This document shows positions 34,908-43,690 of a stretch of 64,000 bases of DNA, piece after piece. Every line of letters starts with the position of its first letter. Position 1 is the first letter of the stretch. The translations under genes were made by a program, and so were the position numbers. The DNA is from Pseudalkalibacillus salsuginis (GTDB lineage Bacteria; Bacillota; Bacilli; Bacillales; Fictibacillaceae). The stretch covers positions 21,428 to 85,427 of the forward strand of contig NZ_JAKJHW010000010.1 of assembly GCF_021646685.1 (NCBI RefSeq), read 5' to 3'. Under the pieces are notes generated by a model. The model did not search any database. It had not been told where the DNA came from and saw only the letters and a list, made by a program, of their open reading frames with translations.

Positions 34908-35234
34908 ATGAAGGAAACACAGCAGGATTTGACACGTAAGCAGAAAGAATATTGGAAGAAAAATACGCGATTGATCCGAGTTTTACTTGTAATCTGGGCA
35001 CTTGTTTCTTTAGTTGCTGCGATTATCCTTGCAAAACCTCTTAGTGGTATACAATTCTTTGGTATTCCATTATCATTTTGGTTTGCCCAACAAGGATCGA
35101 TCATCATATTCTTATTTTTGATTTTTTATTATGCGATAAGGATGGATAAACTGGATAAGGAATATGACGTCCAAGAAGTAATTTTGACGGAAGAACCTTC
35201 ATCTAAGGACAAGGACAAGGGGGTATCGACATGA
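34908..35234 (+). CDS. DUF4212 sodium/substrate symporter small subunit
   Basis: 108 residues with two membrane helices (LIRVLLVIWALVSLVAAIILA and SIIIFLFLIFYYAIRMD) and the family phrase FFGIPLSFWFAQQGSI between them. It is the small partner of the large symporter encoded next, overlapping it by four bases (ATGA). Preceded by GGAGGTGAAATATC. Confidence 0.9.
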   Translation: MKETQQDLTRKQKEYWKKNTRLIRVLLVIWALVSLVAAIILAKPLSGIQFFGIPLSFWFAQQGSIIIFLFLIFYYAIRMDKLDKEYDVQEVILTEEPSSKDKDKGVST

Positions 35235-36916
35235 GTGTTGAAGCTCTGACGCTGACCCTCGTTGTGATTACATTTGCGATCTATTTGTATATCGGATGGC
35301 GTTCGAAAGTAAAAGATACGAGTAACTTTTTCGTAGCCGGAAATGATATTCCTGCAGCAGCGAATGGTGCGGCGATTGCAGCAGATTGGATGTCAGCAGC
35401 ATCATTCATTTCGATGGCTGGTCTGATTTCATTCTTAGGATACGACGGCACGATCTATCTCATGGGCTGGACAGGCGGTTATGTCCTTCTTGCCCTTTTG
35501 CTTGCACCTTATCTTCGTAAGTTCGGTCGCTATACGGTACCCGATTTTATTGGAGATCGTTATTACTCGAATGGTGCACGAGCGGTTGCAGCAGTCGCAA
35601 CGCTTTTTATCTCCCTTACATACGTAGCGGGTCAGATGCGTGGTGTGGGAATTGTTTTCAGCCGTTATTTACAAGTTGATATCATTGTCGGCGTATTGAT
35701 AGGTATGGCGATTGTAGCCTTCTTCGCCGTACTTGGCGGTATGAAAGGAATCACTTGGACGCAAGTTGTCCAGTATACGATCCTGATCGTTGCCTTTTTG
35801 ATCCCGGCGATTGCCATTTCATTAAAATTGACCGGGAATCCAGTGCCGCAGTTAGCATTGACCTTCAGTGATATTGCTAAAGAGCTGAGTGTTTTGCAGG
35901 TTGAATTAGGCTTGACGGAGTATGTGGCACCATTTACAAACATGTCGGCACTGAATGTATTTGCTGTCACCCTTGCACTTATGATCGGTACTGCAGGACT
36001 GCCACACGTGATCATCCGTTTCTATACGGTGAAAAATGTCCGTGCGGCACGCTGGTCAGCTGGCTGGGCCTTACTCTTTATCGCCCTCCTTTATACAACA
36101 GCACCTGCGATCGGAGTATTTGCGAAATACAACCTGATCAACAGCTTCAATGATCAATCAATTGAACAAGTCCGTGAAGAGGCATGGGTAACCAAATGGG
36201 AGGAAACAGGACTCCTGTCATTGGAAGATAAAAATGGTGATGGGGTATTGGCCTTCTCTTCCGATGCTGCTGTTAATGAAGTGGTCATCGACCCTGATAT
36301 CATCGTCCTCTCCACTCCTGAAGTAGCTGAGCTTGCCCCATTCGTCATTGCATTGGTGGCTGCCGGTGGGCTTGCAGCAGCGCTTTCGACCGCTTCTGGT
36401 CTTCTGCTGGCGATGTCCAGCGCAGTTTCGCACGACATCTATTATCGGATCTATAGGCCAAATGCAACTGAACAGCAGCGGTTAAAAGTTGGCCGGATCA
36501 TGATTTTTCTTGCGGTTATTGTCGCTGGGTATTTTGGTATCAATCCACCGGGATTCGTCGGTGAGGTTGTTGCATTTGCATTCGGATTGGCGGCTGCGAG
36601 CTTATTCCCAGCTATTCTCCTGGGAATTTTTGACCAGAGGATGAATCGTGAAGGAGCGATCTGGGGAATATCGGTTGGCTTGGCGTTCACAGTGATTATG
36701 ATTCTACTCATGCGATCACCACAAGTTTTCGGAACAGAAACACCAGTGATCGAGAGCTTCCTTGGTATTAATGCACAAGGAGTCGGTGTCGTCGGAGCAC
36801 TTCTGAACTTTGTTATTTCATTCATCGTGTCGAGGCGTACTGCAGCTCCACCTGAGGAAATCCAACAAATGGTTGAAGATATCCGTGTACCTAAAGTGAT
36901 AAATAAAACAGGTTAA
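35231..36916 (+). CDS. Sodium/solute symporter, ActP/VC_2705 type
   Basis: 561 residues, about thirteen membrane helices, of the sodium:solute symporter family. Landmarks: FFVAGNDIPAAANGAAIAADWMSAASFI near the start, RYTVPDFIGDRY, GTAGLPHVIIRFYTVKN and ALSTASGLLLAMSSAVSHD. A loop of about 60 residues with many acidic residues (SFNDQSIEQVREE... KNGDGVLAF) lies between helices, as in the VC_2705 subgroup. The DKNGDGVLAF part resembles an EF-hand-like calcium loop. Likely substrates are acetate or other short monocarboxylates; this is inferred from family. Confidence 0.9.
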   Translation: MSVEALTLTLVVITFAIYLYIGWRSKVKDTSNFFVAGNDIPAAANGAAIAADWMSAASFISMAGLISFLGYDGTIYLMGWTGGYVLLALLLAPYLRKFGRYTVPDFIGDRYYSNGARAVAAVATLFISLTYVAGQMRGVGIVFSRYLQVDIIVGVLIGMAIVAFFAVLGGMKGITWTQVVQYTILIVAFLIPAIAISLKLTGNPVPQLALTFSDIAKELSVLQVELGLTEYVAPFTNMSALNVFAVTLALMIGTAGLPHVIIRFYTVKNVRAARWSAGWALLFIALLYTTAPAIGVFAKYNLINSFNDQSIEQVREEAWVTKWEETGLLSLEDKNGDGVLAFSSDAAVNEVVIDPDIIVLSTPEVAELAPFVIALVAAGGLAAALSTASGLLLAMSSAVSHDIYYRIYRPNATEQQRLKVGRIMIFLAVIVAGYFGINPPGFVGEVVAFAFGLAAASLFPAILLGIFDQRMNREGAIWGISVGLAFTVIMILLMRSPQVFGTETPVIESFLGINAQGVGVVGALLNFVISFIVSRRTAAPPEEIQQMVEDIRVPKVINKTG

Positions 36917-36938
36917 TAGCACATCCCTATAAAAGAGG

Positions 36939-36984
36939 AAAACCCACGGAGAAAGTGTAACTTTCTCCATGGGTTTATCCTTTT
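36939..36984 (+). terminator. Terminator of the symporter operon
   Basis: AACCCACGGAGAAAG and CTTTCTCCATGGGTT form a long stem with one C-A mismatch, followed by TATCCTTTT. Confidence 0.85.
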
Positions 36985-37152
36985 GGGTTATATAAGTATT
37001 CAAGAAAAATTAGAGGATATCTGATGAGAAGATGCTGTTTTTTGGTGAATTCAACCAAATAAGGACCCTGGTGTCCCGCTACTAATTCAGGGAGTTAAGC
37101 TTATCTCCATACATATGCGTTTTGGCTAAGTATTTATACAGGAGGATTTTTT

Positions 37153-37605
37153 ATGACAACTTTTTTCGGAATCCTAACGTTAGGACTTTACATGTTCCAA
37201 CCTTATTTAGATTTGAAAGTGATGCGTAAAGCACTGGGAATTGCTCTTTTCTTAGAATTGTTTTATTTGATCGGACACTTCCTTGCAGGCTGGCCATTCC
37301 CTACTCCTACAGTCATCTTTCAGATCATTATCGTCACCGCACTTGGAGTGGCTTTAGGGGTGATTTTTTCAAGGATCTGGCCACTTCCCCGGAATAAAGG
37401 GTTTGAACGGATCATGCGTACGTTCTTGATTGTCATACCTTCTTTAGGTATAGGAGTTGGACTTCAATTGGTCCTCCAGGGAAACCATCCGACACAAGCC
37501 ATCTACCTCATGTTTGCTTTTTCGGCATGGTTGGGATCGGGACATTTTATCAAAAATGAATCCAAAGAAACCCGCTCAGGGGTAGGCAATACAGCCCTGA
37601 AATAA
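37153..37605 (+). CDS. Membrane protein of unknown function
   Basis: 150 residues with about four membrane helices, beginning MTTFFGILTLGLYMFQPYLDLKVMRK; an RIWPLPRNKGFERI loop lies between helix pairs. The ATG is preceded by AGGAGGATTTTTT. I do not recognise the family. It stands alone after the symporter terminator. Confidence 0.65.
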   Translation: MTTFFGILTLGLYMFQPYLDLKVMRKALGIALFLELFYLIGHFLAGWPFPTPTVIFQIIIVTALGVALGVIFSRIWPLPRNKGFERIMRTFLIVIPSLGIGVGLQLVLQGNHPTQAIYLMFAFSAWLGSGHFIKNESKETRSGVGNTALK

Positions 37606-38225
37606 AGACTGGCTTTTCAAAGGTTGAAATGATGCTTATAAATCTTATTCAAATATAGATACCTGTAATTATACACTTTTCATAACTATGATCCATCGTT
37701 TTGAAGTTGACCGAAGTAATTTGAATCATTTATCAGAGCCGTTTTTGTCAGGACACCCGCCAATAGCTCGGAATCTTTAATCCAATATTAAGGCGATTTT
37801 TAACTGTCGGAAACTTGTTCGAATGGTGGCAAGGAGTCCGTGAAGATTGTCCACTCCTCCTCCAAATAAAGGTTTTCCTGATAAACAGCGTGAACGCATT
37901 TACCTTATTGTTCGTTATCATTCATACCCAAAGCCAAAAGCTTCAAGCAAATAGAAAACACGGGGTTTCTTGTATGCTCGGCTATTTGCAGGGGTTTAGG
38001 GATGATTACAATAAGTTGTTTAAGTTTAATACTTCCAACATGCATACCCCCGTCCTGTTTTGGATGGGGGTAAAATAAAGTTGTAAAATTTTTTAATAAG
38101 GATACCTTAGCAATTAAAGATAATATTCATTAGTTTTCCCTACTTTCACAGCGCTTTTAGATGGTAGGATAATAACTCAAACCTTCAATCGACTCAAAAA
38201 GATGCTTTAATCTTTGTACTATCCA
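37606..38225. other. 620-bp intergenic region
   Basis: No convincing gene. A G/C hairpin, ACCCCCGTCC/GGATGGGGGT, at 38042-38069 lacks a T-run on either strand. A reading through 37850-37950 has patches that look coding (for example PPNKGFPDKQRERIYLIVRY) but with a stop before them and no start or ribosome-binding site, so a decayed gene is possible. I could not identify it. Confidence 0.4.
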
Positions 38226-39092
38226 TTAGTGTCGATTGATCCGTTTATCTAGAAATTCTTTGATTAAAAATGAACTTACTTCCAAATGTTCTTCAAGCGG
38301 AAAATGCCCTGTATTTAGTAAATGTACTTCGACATCTTCAAGATCTTTTTGATAAGCTAATGCTCCGTCATGTCCATAGAACATATCATTTTTTCCCCAA
38401 GCAATTAAAGCAGGAGGTTGATATGTGCGGAAAAATTCCTGCCATTTCGGGAATTCCTTGAGATTATTACGATAATCATAGAATAAAGCCATTTGAATCT
38501 CCCTATTTCCTTCTCTATCTAAACCAATTTGATCCATATTCCACGAATCAGGGTTTATTTGATCTGGATTGCGGGTTCCATTTACATATTGAAATTTGGT
38601 ATAATCTGCCTGCAAGAGACTGTACAAGTTATTCTTATTTTCTTCACTAGGATCTTTCCATACCGCACGAAATGGTGCCCAAGATGGTAATATTCCCTCT
38701 TCATATGCATTTCCATTTTGCGAAATAATTGCTTCAATTCGATCAGGATATTTTACAGCTAAACGGAAACCAATTGGTGCGCCATAATCATGAACGTAAA
38801 TGCTGTATTTTTCCAATTTCAGTTTGTCGACGAAGTCGATAATTACGTTCGCTAAATTTTCAAATGTATACTCGAATTCGGACATAGAAGGCTGATCACT
38901 GTAGCCAAAACCGAAATAATCAGGTGCTATTACATGATATCTATCTGCAAGTTTATGGATCAAATTTCTAAACATGTGAGAAGAAGATGGAAAACCATGT
39001 AATAGCAAAATGGTTGGATTGTCTTTGTTTCCTGCTTCCCGATAAAATAAATTGTAACCATTAATATTTATTGTTGAATAATTTACGTACAT
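38226..39092 (-). CDS. Alpha/beta hydrolase with Asp nucleophile (haloalkane dehalogenase/epoxide hydrolase type)
   Basis: About 288 residues. The oxyanion segment is LLLHGFPSSSHMFRNLI; the nucleophile elbow is YVHDYGAPIGFRLA, with Asp in place of Ser. The acid is Asp in AWGKNDMFYGH and the base His in LLNTGHFPLEEH. This combination is typical of haloalkane dehalogenases, fluoroacetate dehalogenases and epoxide hydrolases. The ATG at 39092 follows GAGGTG. A TetR-type regulator gene lies next upstream, and a sequence like the one before that regulator is found in this gene's upstream region, hinting at control by it. Substrate unknown. Confidence 0.85.
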   Translation of the reverse strand: MYVNYSTININGYNLFYREAGNKDNPTILLLHGFPSSSHMFRNLIHKLADRYHVIAPDYFGFGYSDQPSMSEFEYTFENLANVIIDFVDKLKLEKYSIYVHDYGAPIGFRLAVKYPDRIEAIISQNGNAYEEGILPSWAPFRAVWKDPSEENKNNLYSLLQADYTKFQYVNGTRNPDQINPDSWNMDQIGLDREGNREIQMALFYDYRNNLKEFPKWQEFFRTYQPPALIAWGKNDMFYGHDGALAYQKDLEDVEVHLLNTGHFPLEEHLEVSSFLIKEFLDKRINRH

Positions 39093-39433
39093 TTCTATCA
39101 CCTCATATTTGTGTTAATTAAAAAAACTCTACTTACCAAGACACCTAATCACCCAAGATCATGTGCTATTCCTAGTCCAATGTCCTTTGTATCTCTGTAA
39201 TAAGAGCAATGTTCCCCTTTAAATTTTAGGTGGATGTCATCATAATTCTTCTCATTAATAAAAAGTGATCAAGTCACATATATTTGTTTTTGGTAACACT
39301 AAACAGCGTGTAAAAAAAGTCGTACTTTATTCTAAACACAATAAAGATCTGCTTCTCGTTAATTCATCTCCTTTTTCAATGATTAAGCTAAATCAAAAAG
39401 GTTGAACGAATATTAACAAGAAAAGAAGTTTTT

Positions 39434-39448
39434 GAGAACGATCATTCT
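39434..39448. promoter_or_regulatory. Putative TetR operator, hydrolase side
   Basis: GAGAACGATCATTCT contains the imperfect palindrome AGAACGATCATTCT. It lies between the tetR stop and the hydrolase. The nine-base core AGAACGATC recurs before tetR. Confidence 0.5.
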
Positions 39449-39470
39449 AATTGCATTAAAAAAATATGAT

Positions 39471-40052
39471 TTAATTCTCATCCAAAATTTTCATAGACAA
39501 ATCAGCGATGCGTCGAAGCTTTTCTTTTGATGCAGAAGTTCTCCCCATTACTCTTAATCCTACCAATGTATTGTGAAGGCATTCTGCGAGTTCTTTCGCA
39601 TCGCGATTAGAAGAGAATTCACCATCCTGCTGTCCCCAATGAATAATATCAGCGATTAGCTGCTCAGCCTTTGTGAAACCTTCCGTTGTTTTTGTATCAG
39701 CATCAATATCACGTGAAGCAAGTTCTATCGCAGTGTTTACAAATAGACAGCTAAAAGGGAGATCTTGATCGCCTTCAATCACATAGTCAAAAATAAAGCG
39801 TATTGCTTTCTTAGCGGATTTGGAACGTTTAACACCTTGCGCAAGATTGGCATCGAGCAATTTTGCGTAACGATCCATAGCTTTGAGAAACAAGGTATGC
39901 TTATCAATAAAAGTGTCGTAAAGACTCCTTCGATGAATTCCCATCTGTTCTACAAGCTCAGACATCGATGTTTTTTCATACCCTTGTTCCAAAAATAATA
40001 ACATAGCTTTTTGGAGAACAGCGTTCTCATCAAATTCTTTCCTTCTAGCCAT
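39471..40052 (-). CDS. TetR/AcrR family transcriptional regulator
   Basis: About 193 residues. The N-terminal helix-turn-helix is ENAVLQKAMLLFLEQGYEKTSMSELVEQMGIHRRSLYDTFIDKHTLF; the ligand-binding part has SCLFVNTAIELASRD, as in TetR_C_16/YxaF-like regulators. The ATG at 40052 follows AAGGAGG. It probably represses itself and the hydrolase downstream through the shared AGAACGATC sites. Confidence 0.88.
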   Translation of the reverse strand: MARRKEFDENAVLQKAMLLFLEQGYEKTSMSELVEQMGIHRRSLYDTFIDKHTLFLKAMDRYAKLLDANLAQGVKRSKSAKKAIRFIFDYVIEGDQDLPFSCLFVNTAIELASRDIDADTKTTEGFTKAEQLIADIIHWGQQDGEFSSNRDAKELAECLHNTLVGLRVMGRTSASKEKLRRIADLSMKILDEN

Positions 40053-40085
40053 TTCCATTTCCTCCTTGTCGATATAATATCATTA

Positions 40086-40099
40086 TGAGAACGATCGGT
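40086..40099. promoter_or_regulatory. Putative TetR operator, autoregulatory side
   Basis: TGAGAACGATCGGT, 34 bases before the tetR start, shares AGAACGATC with the site at 39434. Confidence 0.5.
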
Positions 40100-40182
40100 A
40101 AAGAATTTTCTTTTGAAAAGCTATTTTTCAACTGTTTTCTCATGGTTTGTGTTTCAAACCAAAATTCGCGTGTAATTTTGAT

Positions 40183-40245
40183 GGTACTACCACCGCTCGG
40201 GACGTTTTAAAATCGCTTAGAAGGGGTAGTACCAACGAAGCTGTC
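40183..40245. repeat. Inverted repeat of unknown role
   Basis: GGTACTACC and GGTAGTACC flank about 40 bases (GATGGTACTACCACCGC ... GGGGTAGTACCAACG on the plus strand). It is downstream of the mini-CobW terminator and upstream of tetR. The GGTACTACC core faintly resembles a T-box but the rest does not fit. Confidence 0.45.
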
Positions 40246-40290
40246 ACTATCCCAAATCGGCTGATTTTTTTAACAAAACGTATTGGAATT

Positions 40291-40322
40291 GAAAAAAAAC
40301 CCCTCCATTTTGATAATGAAGG
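40291..40322 (-). terminator. Terminator of the mini-CobW gene
   Basis: CCTTCATT and AATGGAGG form an eight-pair stem (one G-T) on the minus strand, followed by GGTTTTTTTT. Confidence 0.75.
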
Positions 40323-40380
40323 AGCATCACGTATACTCATGGTAATTTCCATTTCAAAAATTGGCATTAGGCTTTTTCGT

Positions 40381-40602
40381 TCACTTTCCGAAAAGACGAT
40401 CGAAGAAGCCCTTTTTTTGTTCAGGTTTCCGGCTGAATCCTCCCTGTTTGACCATTGTTGCATTGATGTTCACTTCGCTCATATCATTTACGATGACAGC
40501 GATTTTCTTATCTTGTTTGTTATGAAGCAAATGATTCAATAATGTTGTTTTGCCTGAACCAAGATAACCGCTCAGTACTGTAACCGGAATCTTTTTCTTC
40601 AA
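40381..40602 (-). CDS. Truncated CobW/COG0523 GTPase N-terminal domain (73 residues)
   Basis: 73 residues with the N-terminal part of CobW/YciC metallochaperone GTPases: [22 protein letters not shown] (Walker A) and [19 protein letters not shown]. It then departs into [18 protein letters not shown] and stops, before the CxCC metal motif, Walker B and NKxD. No continuation of a CobW gene was found downstream in any frame; instead a good terminator follows. A Zur box lies 43 bases upstream. It could be a remnant or a maintained mini-protein; the intact ribosome-binding site, Zur box and terminator favour a functional unit. Confidence 0.75.
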   Translation of the reverse strand: MKKKIPVTVLSGYLGSGKTTLLNHLLHNKQDKKIAVIVNDMSEVNINATMVKQGGFSRKPEQKKGFFDRLFGK

Positions 40603-40641
40603 AGTGGTCTGCCTCCCTGGATTTTTGATAAAATAAAAAAC

Positions 40642-40663
40642 AAACCGTAAAGATTACGATTTG
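40642..40663 (-). promoter_or_regulatory. Zur box of the mini-CobW gene
   Basis: Minus strand AAATCGTAATCTTTACGGTTT fits the Zur consensus AAATCGTAATNATTACGATTT with two mismatches. It lies upstream of the 73-residue gene. Confidence 0.75.
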
Positions 40664-40880
40664 CGGAATAATTATATATCCTTCCTTTTCTTTTGTAAAC
40701 CTAAAATGTTAAAACATCAACAATGAAGAGTTACAAAGCCTTATGATCAATAGGCCAACCTTATTTATTACGACTGAGTGATTGCAAAAATGAAACATCC
40801 ATCGGAATTATGATAAATAATCCAAATAATTATGGTGAAAATAGGGATGAACCGACTTTCTAAACAAAGGAGAAATCTAC

Positions 40881-41354
40881 TTGAATATAAGACATATTGT
40901 TGCTTTGCTATCAAAGTTTCTGGTTGTTTCCTGTATTGCTTTTGTAACATTGACTGTCTTTTACGGAGTACCGATTGGAAATATACTATGGATGTCTGCG
41001 TTGATCACAGTTGTTGGATATGCTATAGGGGACTTATTCATTTTGAAGAAGTTAGGTAATTTTATTGCTACGATCATGGATTTCGGATTGTTTTTTTTCG
41101 TATTTTGGTTGTTCGCAGACCAATATATTGAAACACCAGCAAATCAATTATTCGGTGCTGCAATTGCTGCCTTCTTCATTGCGGTTTCAGAGTTCGTATT
41201 TCACATTCTTATTGAAGTTTCGAATCCATTGCGAATTTCCAAAGCGGATATTACGGATCCAAACGGGCAAAAATTTGCTGCTGAAGCCGGTGAAGAAATC
41301 ACTCCTGCCGAAGATGACTTAATGAACGAAAACCGGAATGAAAAGAACAAGTGA
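40881..41354 (+). CDS. yndM: YndM family (DUF2512) membrane protein
   Basis: 157 residues with four membrane helices and an acidic C-terminal tail (DPNGQKFAAEAGEEITPAEDDLM). Family phrases: MSALITVVGYAIGDLFILKKLGNF and TIMDFGLFFFVFWLF. Translation starts at TTG (40881), nine bases after AAAGGAG. Members are found in spore-forming bacilli; B. subtilis yndM is a sporulation gene as far as I recall. Function unknown. Confidence 0.85.
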   Translation: MNIRHIVALLSKFLVVSCIAFVTLTVFYGVPIGNILWMSALITVVGYAIGDLFILKKLGNFIATIMDFGLFFFVFWLFADQYIETPANQLFGAAIAAFFIAVSEFVFHILIEVSNPLRISKADITDPNGQKFAAEAGEEITPAEDDLMNENRNEKNK

Positions 41355-41380
41355 CGGATGTTTTCACTTGTTCTTTTCGA
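41343..41380. terminator. Bidirectional terminator between yndM and the NRDE gene
   Basis: AAGAACAAGTGA and TCACTTGTTCTT are perfectly complementary across nine bases and include the stop codons of both converging genes; TTTTCGAG follows on the plus side. Confidence 0.8.
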
Positions 41381-42140
41381 GACTTATATTAAATGTAAAA
41401 TGGGCCATGGAGATTTCCCCATCTATCAAACTGCGTTCCGTGAAATCAACCATCCTGTGTTTATCGACGGTCATGACTGTTGATGACCGAGTCCCATATT
41501 GATCCGTTTCAATGAATATGGACGAAAGCTTTTCTTCCCAATCCAATCCGATGCCTGTATCAGGAAGTTCATTTCTGATTGCCCGATCCCTGTTAGCCAG
41601 AAGTTGGAACAGACAATCTTTATGTATGGAATTTGATGTATCAATACATCGCTTCAGATCCTCTTTTCCTCTTTCTACTTTCGGCCATGGAGTGTCGAGA
41701 AAATGATTGCTCAATCCGTATATCCCTGGGGTCAACTCTTTGATTTCATCCTGGATGTTTGAGTAATACCACAGTGCATCTACATTTCCTAATACAAGGT
41801 TGAATCCCTGATAGCTTGTCCGATGTTCTTTTAACTTGTGTAAGAATGTTTCACTGTCTTTATTTGAAGATAAATAATCCTGGATGATCTGGCCTCTTGA
41901 GACCTTCTTTCCGGTTGATTCCTTAGGATCACGATAATTTGTCAATGCAGCAAATCGTCCATCCATCGAGACACCCAACCACGTCCCCATTTGCATCAAG
42001 TCCCTCCCAGCTAAAATCGTCGGCTCGTCCTCCCAAAAATGGGCCGGTGCTGTAGGTCGTTCATAATTTTCATCGCGATTCGCTGCTACGATAAGGGGAT
42101 ATTCAGATTGTTTTTTAAAAGCGAAAAATAAGACGCACAT
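41364..42140 (-). CDS. NRDE family protein (Ntn-hydrolase-like)
   Basis: About 258 residues of the NRDE/TANGO2 family. The start ATG at 42140 (after AAAGGAAACAAACCG) puts Cys at position 2, as needed for an N-terminal nucleophile. The name-giving motif appears as AANRDENYERPT, followed by ILAGRDLMQMGTWLGVSMDGRFAALTNYRDP, all typical. Eukaryotic TANGO2 acts in heme or lipid handling; the bacterial role is unknown. Confidence 0.88.
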   Translation of the reverse strand: MCVLFFAFKKQSEYPLIVAANRDENYERPTAPAHFWEDEPTILAGRDLMQMGTWLGVSMDGRFAALTNYRDPKESTGKKVSRGQIIQDYLSSNKDSETFLHKLKEHRTSYQGFNLVLGNVDALWYYSNIQDEIKELTPGIYGLSNHFLDTPWPKVERGKEDLKRCIDTSNSIHKDCLFQLLANRDRAIRNELPDTGIGLDWEEKLSSIFIETDQYGTRSSTVMTVDKHRMVDFTERSLIDGEISMAHFTFNISLEKNK

Positions 42141-42194
42141 CGGTTTGTTTCCTTTCAGTATCATAAGTTCTATCATTTTTTTCAGGTAGACATG

Positions 42195-42641
42195 TTACGT
42201 TGTTAAAAAATAATAAAAGTGCTCTATATCTTTCTTGTATCCCACTTTCTCATAAAGTTGTTGAGCACTTATATTGTCTTCTGCCGTCTCTAAAAGGATA
42301 CCTGCTGAACCAGATTGGTAAGAAAGTTCTTTGGCTTTAGATAGTAGTTTTTCTCCTATACCTTGCCTTCTGGACCTCTTATCCACATATAGATCATTCA
42401 ATAACCACTGCCTTTTTAAACCTACGGATGAAAATATCGGATATAATTGGACAAATCCTATAGCTGTCATGGATTCATCCTTATCTAAAGCTAAATAGAT
42501 CACCGACTCTTCCTTTTCCAACCGTTCTTTTAGGAATGCTTTGCCAGCTTCATAGTCAGATGGTTTACCGTAAAAAACACGATACTTATCGAATAGAGCA
42601 GCGACCTTGTCCAATTCCTTAAGTGTAGCTTTTATTACCAT
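42195..42641 (-). CDS. GNAT family N-acetyltransferase
   Basis: 148 residues with the GNAT acetyl-CoA loop in LYVDKRSRRQGIGEKLLSKA (RRQGIG) and the C-terminal ISAQQLYEKVGYKKD motif. Resembles general amine acetyltransferases; substrate unknown. Starts at ATG after AGGAGG. Confidence 0.88.
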   Translation of the reverse strand: MVIKATLKELDKVAALFDKYRVFYGKPSDYEAGKAFLKERLEKEESVIYLALDKDESMTAIGFVQLYPIFSSVGLKRQWLLNDLYVDKRSRRQGIGEKLLSKAKELSYQSGSAGILLETAEDNISAQQLYEKVGYKKDIEHFYYFLTT

Positions 42642-42664
42642 TCACTAAAAACCTCCTTTATATC

Positions 42665-42697
42665 TAAAAAAAGGCAACCCCTTTAATTATGGTTGCC
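42665..42697 (-). terminator. Terminator of the small membrane protein gene
   Basis: GGCAACC and GGTTGCC with an 11-base loop on the minus strand, followed by TTTTTTT. Confidence 0.8.
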
Positions 42698-42718
42698 CCA
42701 GGCAAGACAAAGCAAGTT

Positions 42719-42904
42719 TTACGCTTTCTTTATAAGCAGCTTTACGGCCTTGAATATAATGACAGCTGCAAATGCAATAACCGTTATAATTCCGATAACG
42801 TTTAATGCCGAACCAAAGCTTTCTAAAAATGTACCAGACAGGGACACTTCCAACAGGAGGAAACCAGCGACTAAAGCAGCGAAATACGTTAAAATTCCGT
42901 CCAT
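42719..42904 (-). CDS. Small two-helix membrane protein
   Basis: 61 residues: MDGILTYFAALVAGFLLLEVSL, a short polar loop, then ALNVIGIITVIAFAAVIIFKAVKLL and a basic end. The ATG at 42904 follows AAGGAGTGGCAGAG and fits the hydrophobic start better than any upstream codon. It has its own terminator. No family recognised. Confidence 0.7.
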   Translation of the reverse strand: MDGILTYFAALVAGFLLLEVSLSGTFLESFGSALNVIGIITVIAFAAVIIFKAVKLLIKKA

Positions 42905-43034
42905 CTCTGCCACTCCTTCCTTTTGGTATAAAAACGAAAAAACCAAGTGGTGAATATTATGATGAAAATTCTGAAAATATTCACTTTTACGAGGAATTTG
43001 AAATGGCTGTTGTGGGAATAGGAAATTAGAGCTG

Positions 43035-43062
43035 TAAAAAAGGCTATCATTTAGATAACCTT
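43035..43062 (-). terminator. Terminator of sodC
   Basis: AAGGTTATC and GATAGCCTT pair on the minus strand with one G-T pair, then TTTTTT. Confidence 0.75.
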
Positions 43063-43072
43063 TGTGCATTCA

Positions 43073-43690
43073 TCAAGATCCTTCTCCTTCACTTATTACT
43101 CCACAGGCTACACGGTCCCCGGCATCTCCTGAAGGCTGTGATTGATAATCGTCACGTTCTTTATGGATGATCAGGCTGGTTCCATCAGAGGAAATCAATG
43201 AGTTCTCTTCTCCGCTTTTTAATGTGACCATATCATTGGTTACTTCAGCTTGTACTGTCCCATCTTTCTCGACTTCAAGATTTTGGAGATCTCCTGCATG
43301 TGGTCCATCTTCATGTTCAGTACCGTGACTTGCATCAGTTGGATTGAAATGTCCTCCTGCTGATTCGAAGTCAGGTTCCTCACAAACCCCTTTTTCGTGA
43401 ATATGGAAACCATGCTTCCCAGGTGAAAGATTAGAAGCTTTGATGTTGATGACGACCCCTGATAGATGCTGTTCGAGGTCAACTGAGCCAACTTTTTCAC
43501 CTTTTCCGTTCTTAAGTTCTACGGAAATAGGAACCACTTCATCCCGGGTATTTCCTTCGTTTTCTTTACCACTTAAAGAAGGATTTTCAGAATTCTTTTC
43601 TGAATCGGTTCCATCATCAGTATTTGCTCCACAGGCACCAAGGATTAGAATAACCACTACCAAAAAGAAAAAGGATAACCAACGTTTCAT
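43073..43690 (-). CDS. sodC: Cu/Zn superoxide dismutase-like lipoprotein
   Basis: About 205 residues. Lipoprotein signal: RWLSFFFLVVVILILGAC. The SodC domain keeps the metal ligands: two His in HGFHIHEKG, His in SAGGHFNP, His/His/Asp in THGTEHEDGPHAGD, and His in SLIIHKERDDY; the disulfide Cys are in KGVCEEP and RVACGVI. B. subtilis YojM lacks some copper ligands, so this protein looks more complete. It would dismutate superoxide outside the membrane. The ATG at 43690 is preceded by AGGGGG. Confidence 0.9.
   Translation of the reverse strand: MKRWLSFFFLVVVILILGACGANTDDGTDSEKNSENPSLSGKENEGNTRDEVVPISVELKNGKGEKVGSVDLEQHLSGVVINIKASNLSPGKHGFHIHEKGVCEEPDFESAGGHFNPTDASHGTEHEDGPHAGDLQNLEVEKDGTVQAEVTNDMVTLKSGEENSLISSDGTSLIIHKERDDYQSQPSGDAGDRVACGVISEGEGS

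Noticed and set aside
37815..38078. 87-codon ORF in the 620-bp gap
   Set aside because: No ribosome-binding site, odd composition and no recognisable family; listed only as intergenic DNA.
40147..40260. T-box-like sequence (GGGGTAGTACC) near the mini-CobW gene
   Set aside because: Only the short GGTACTACC-type core fits. No specifier loop, no AGGGTGGNACCGCG box and no downstream amino-acid gene.
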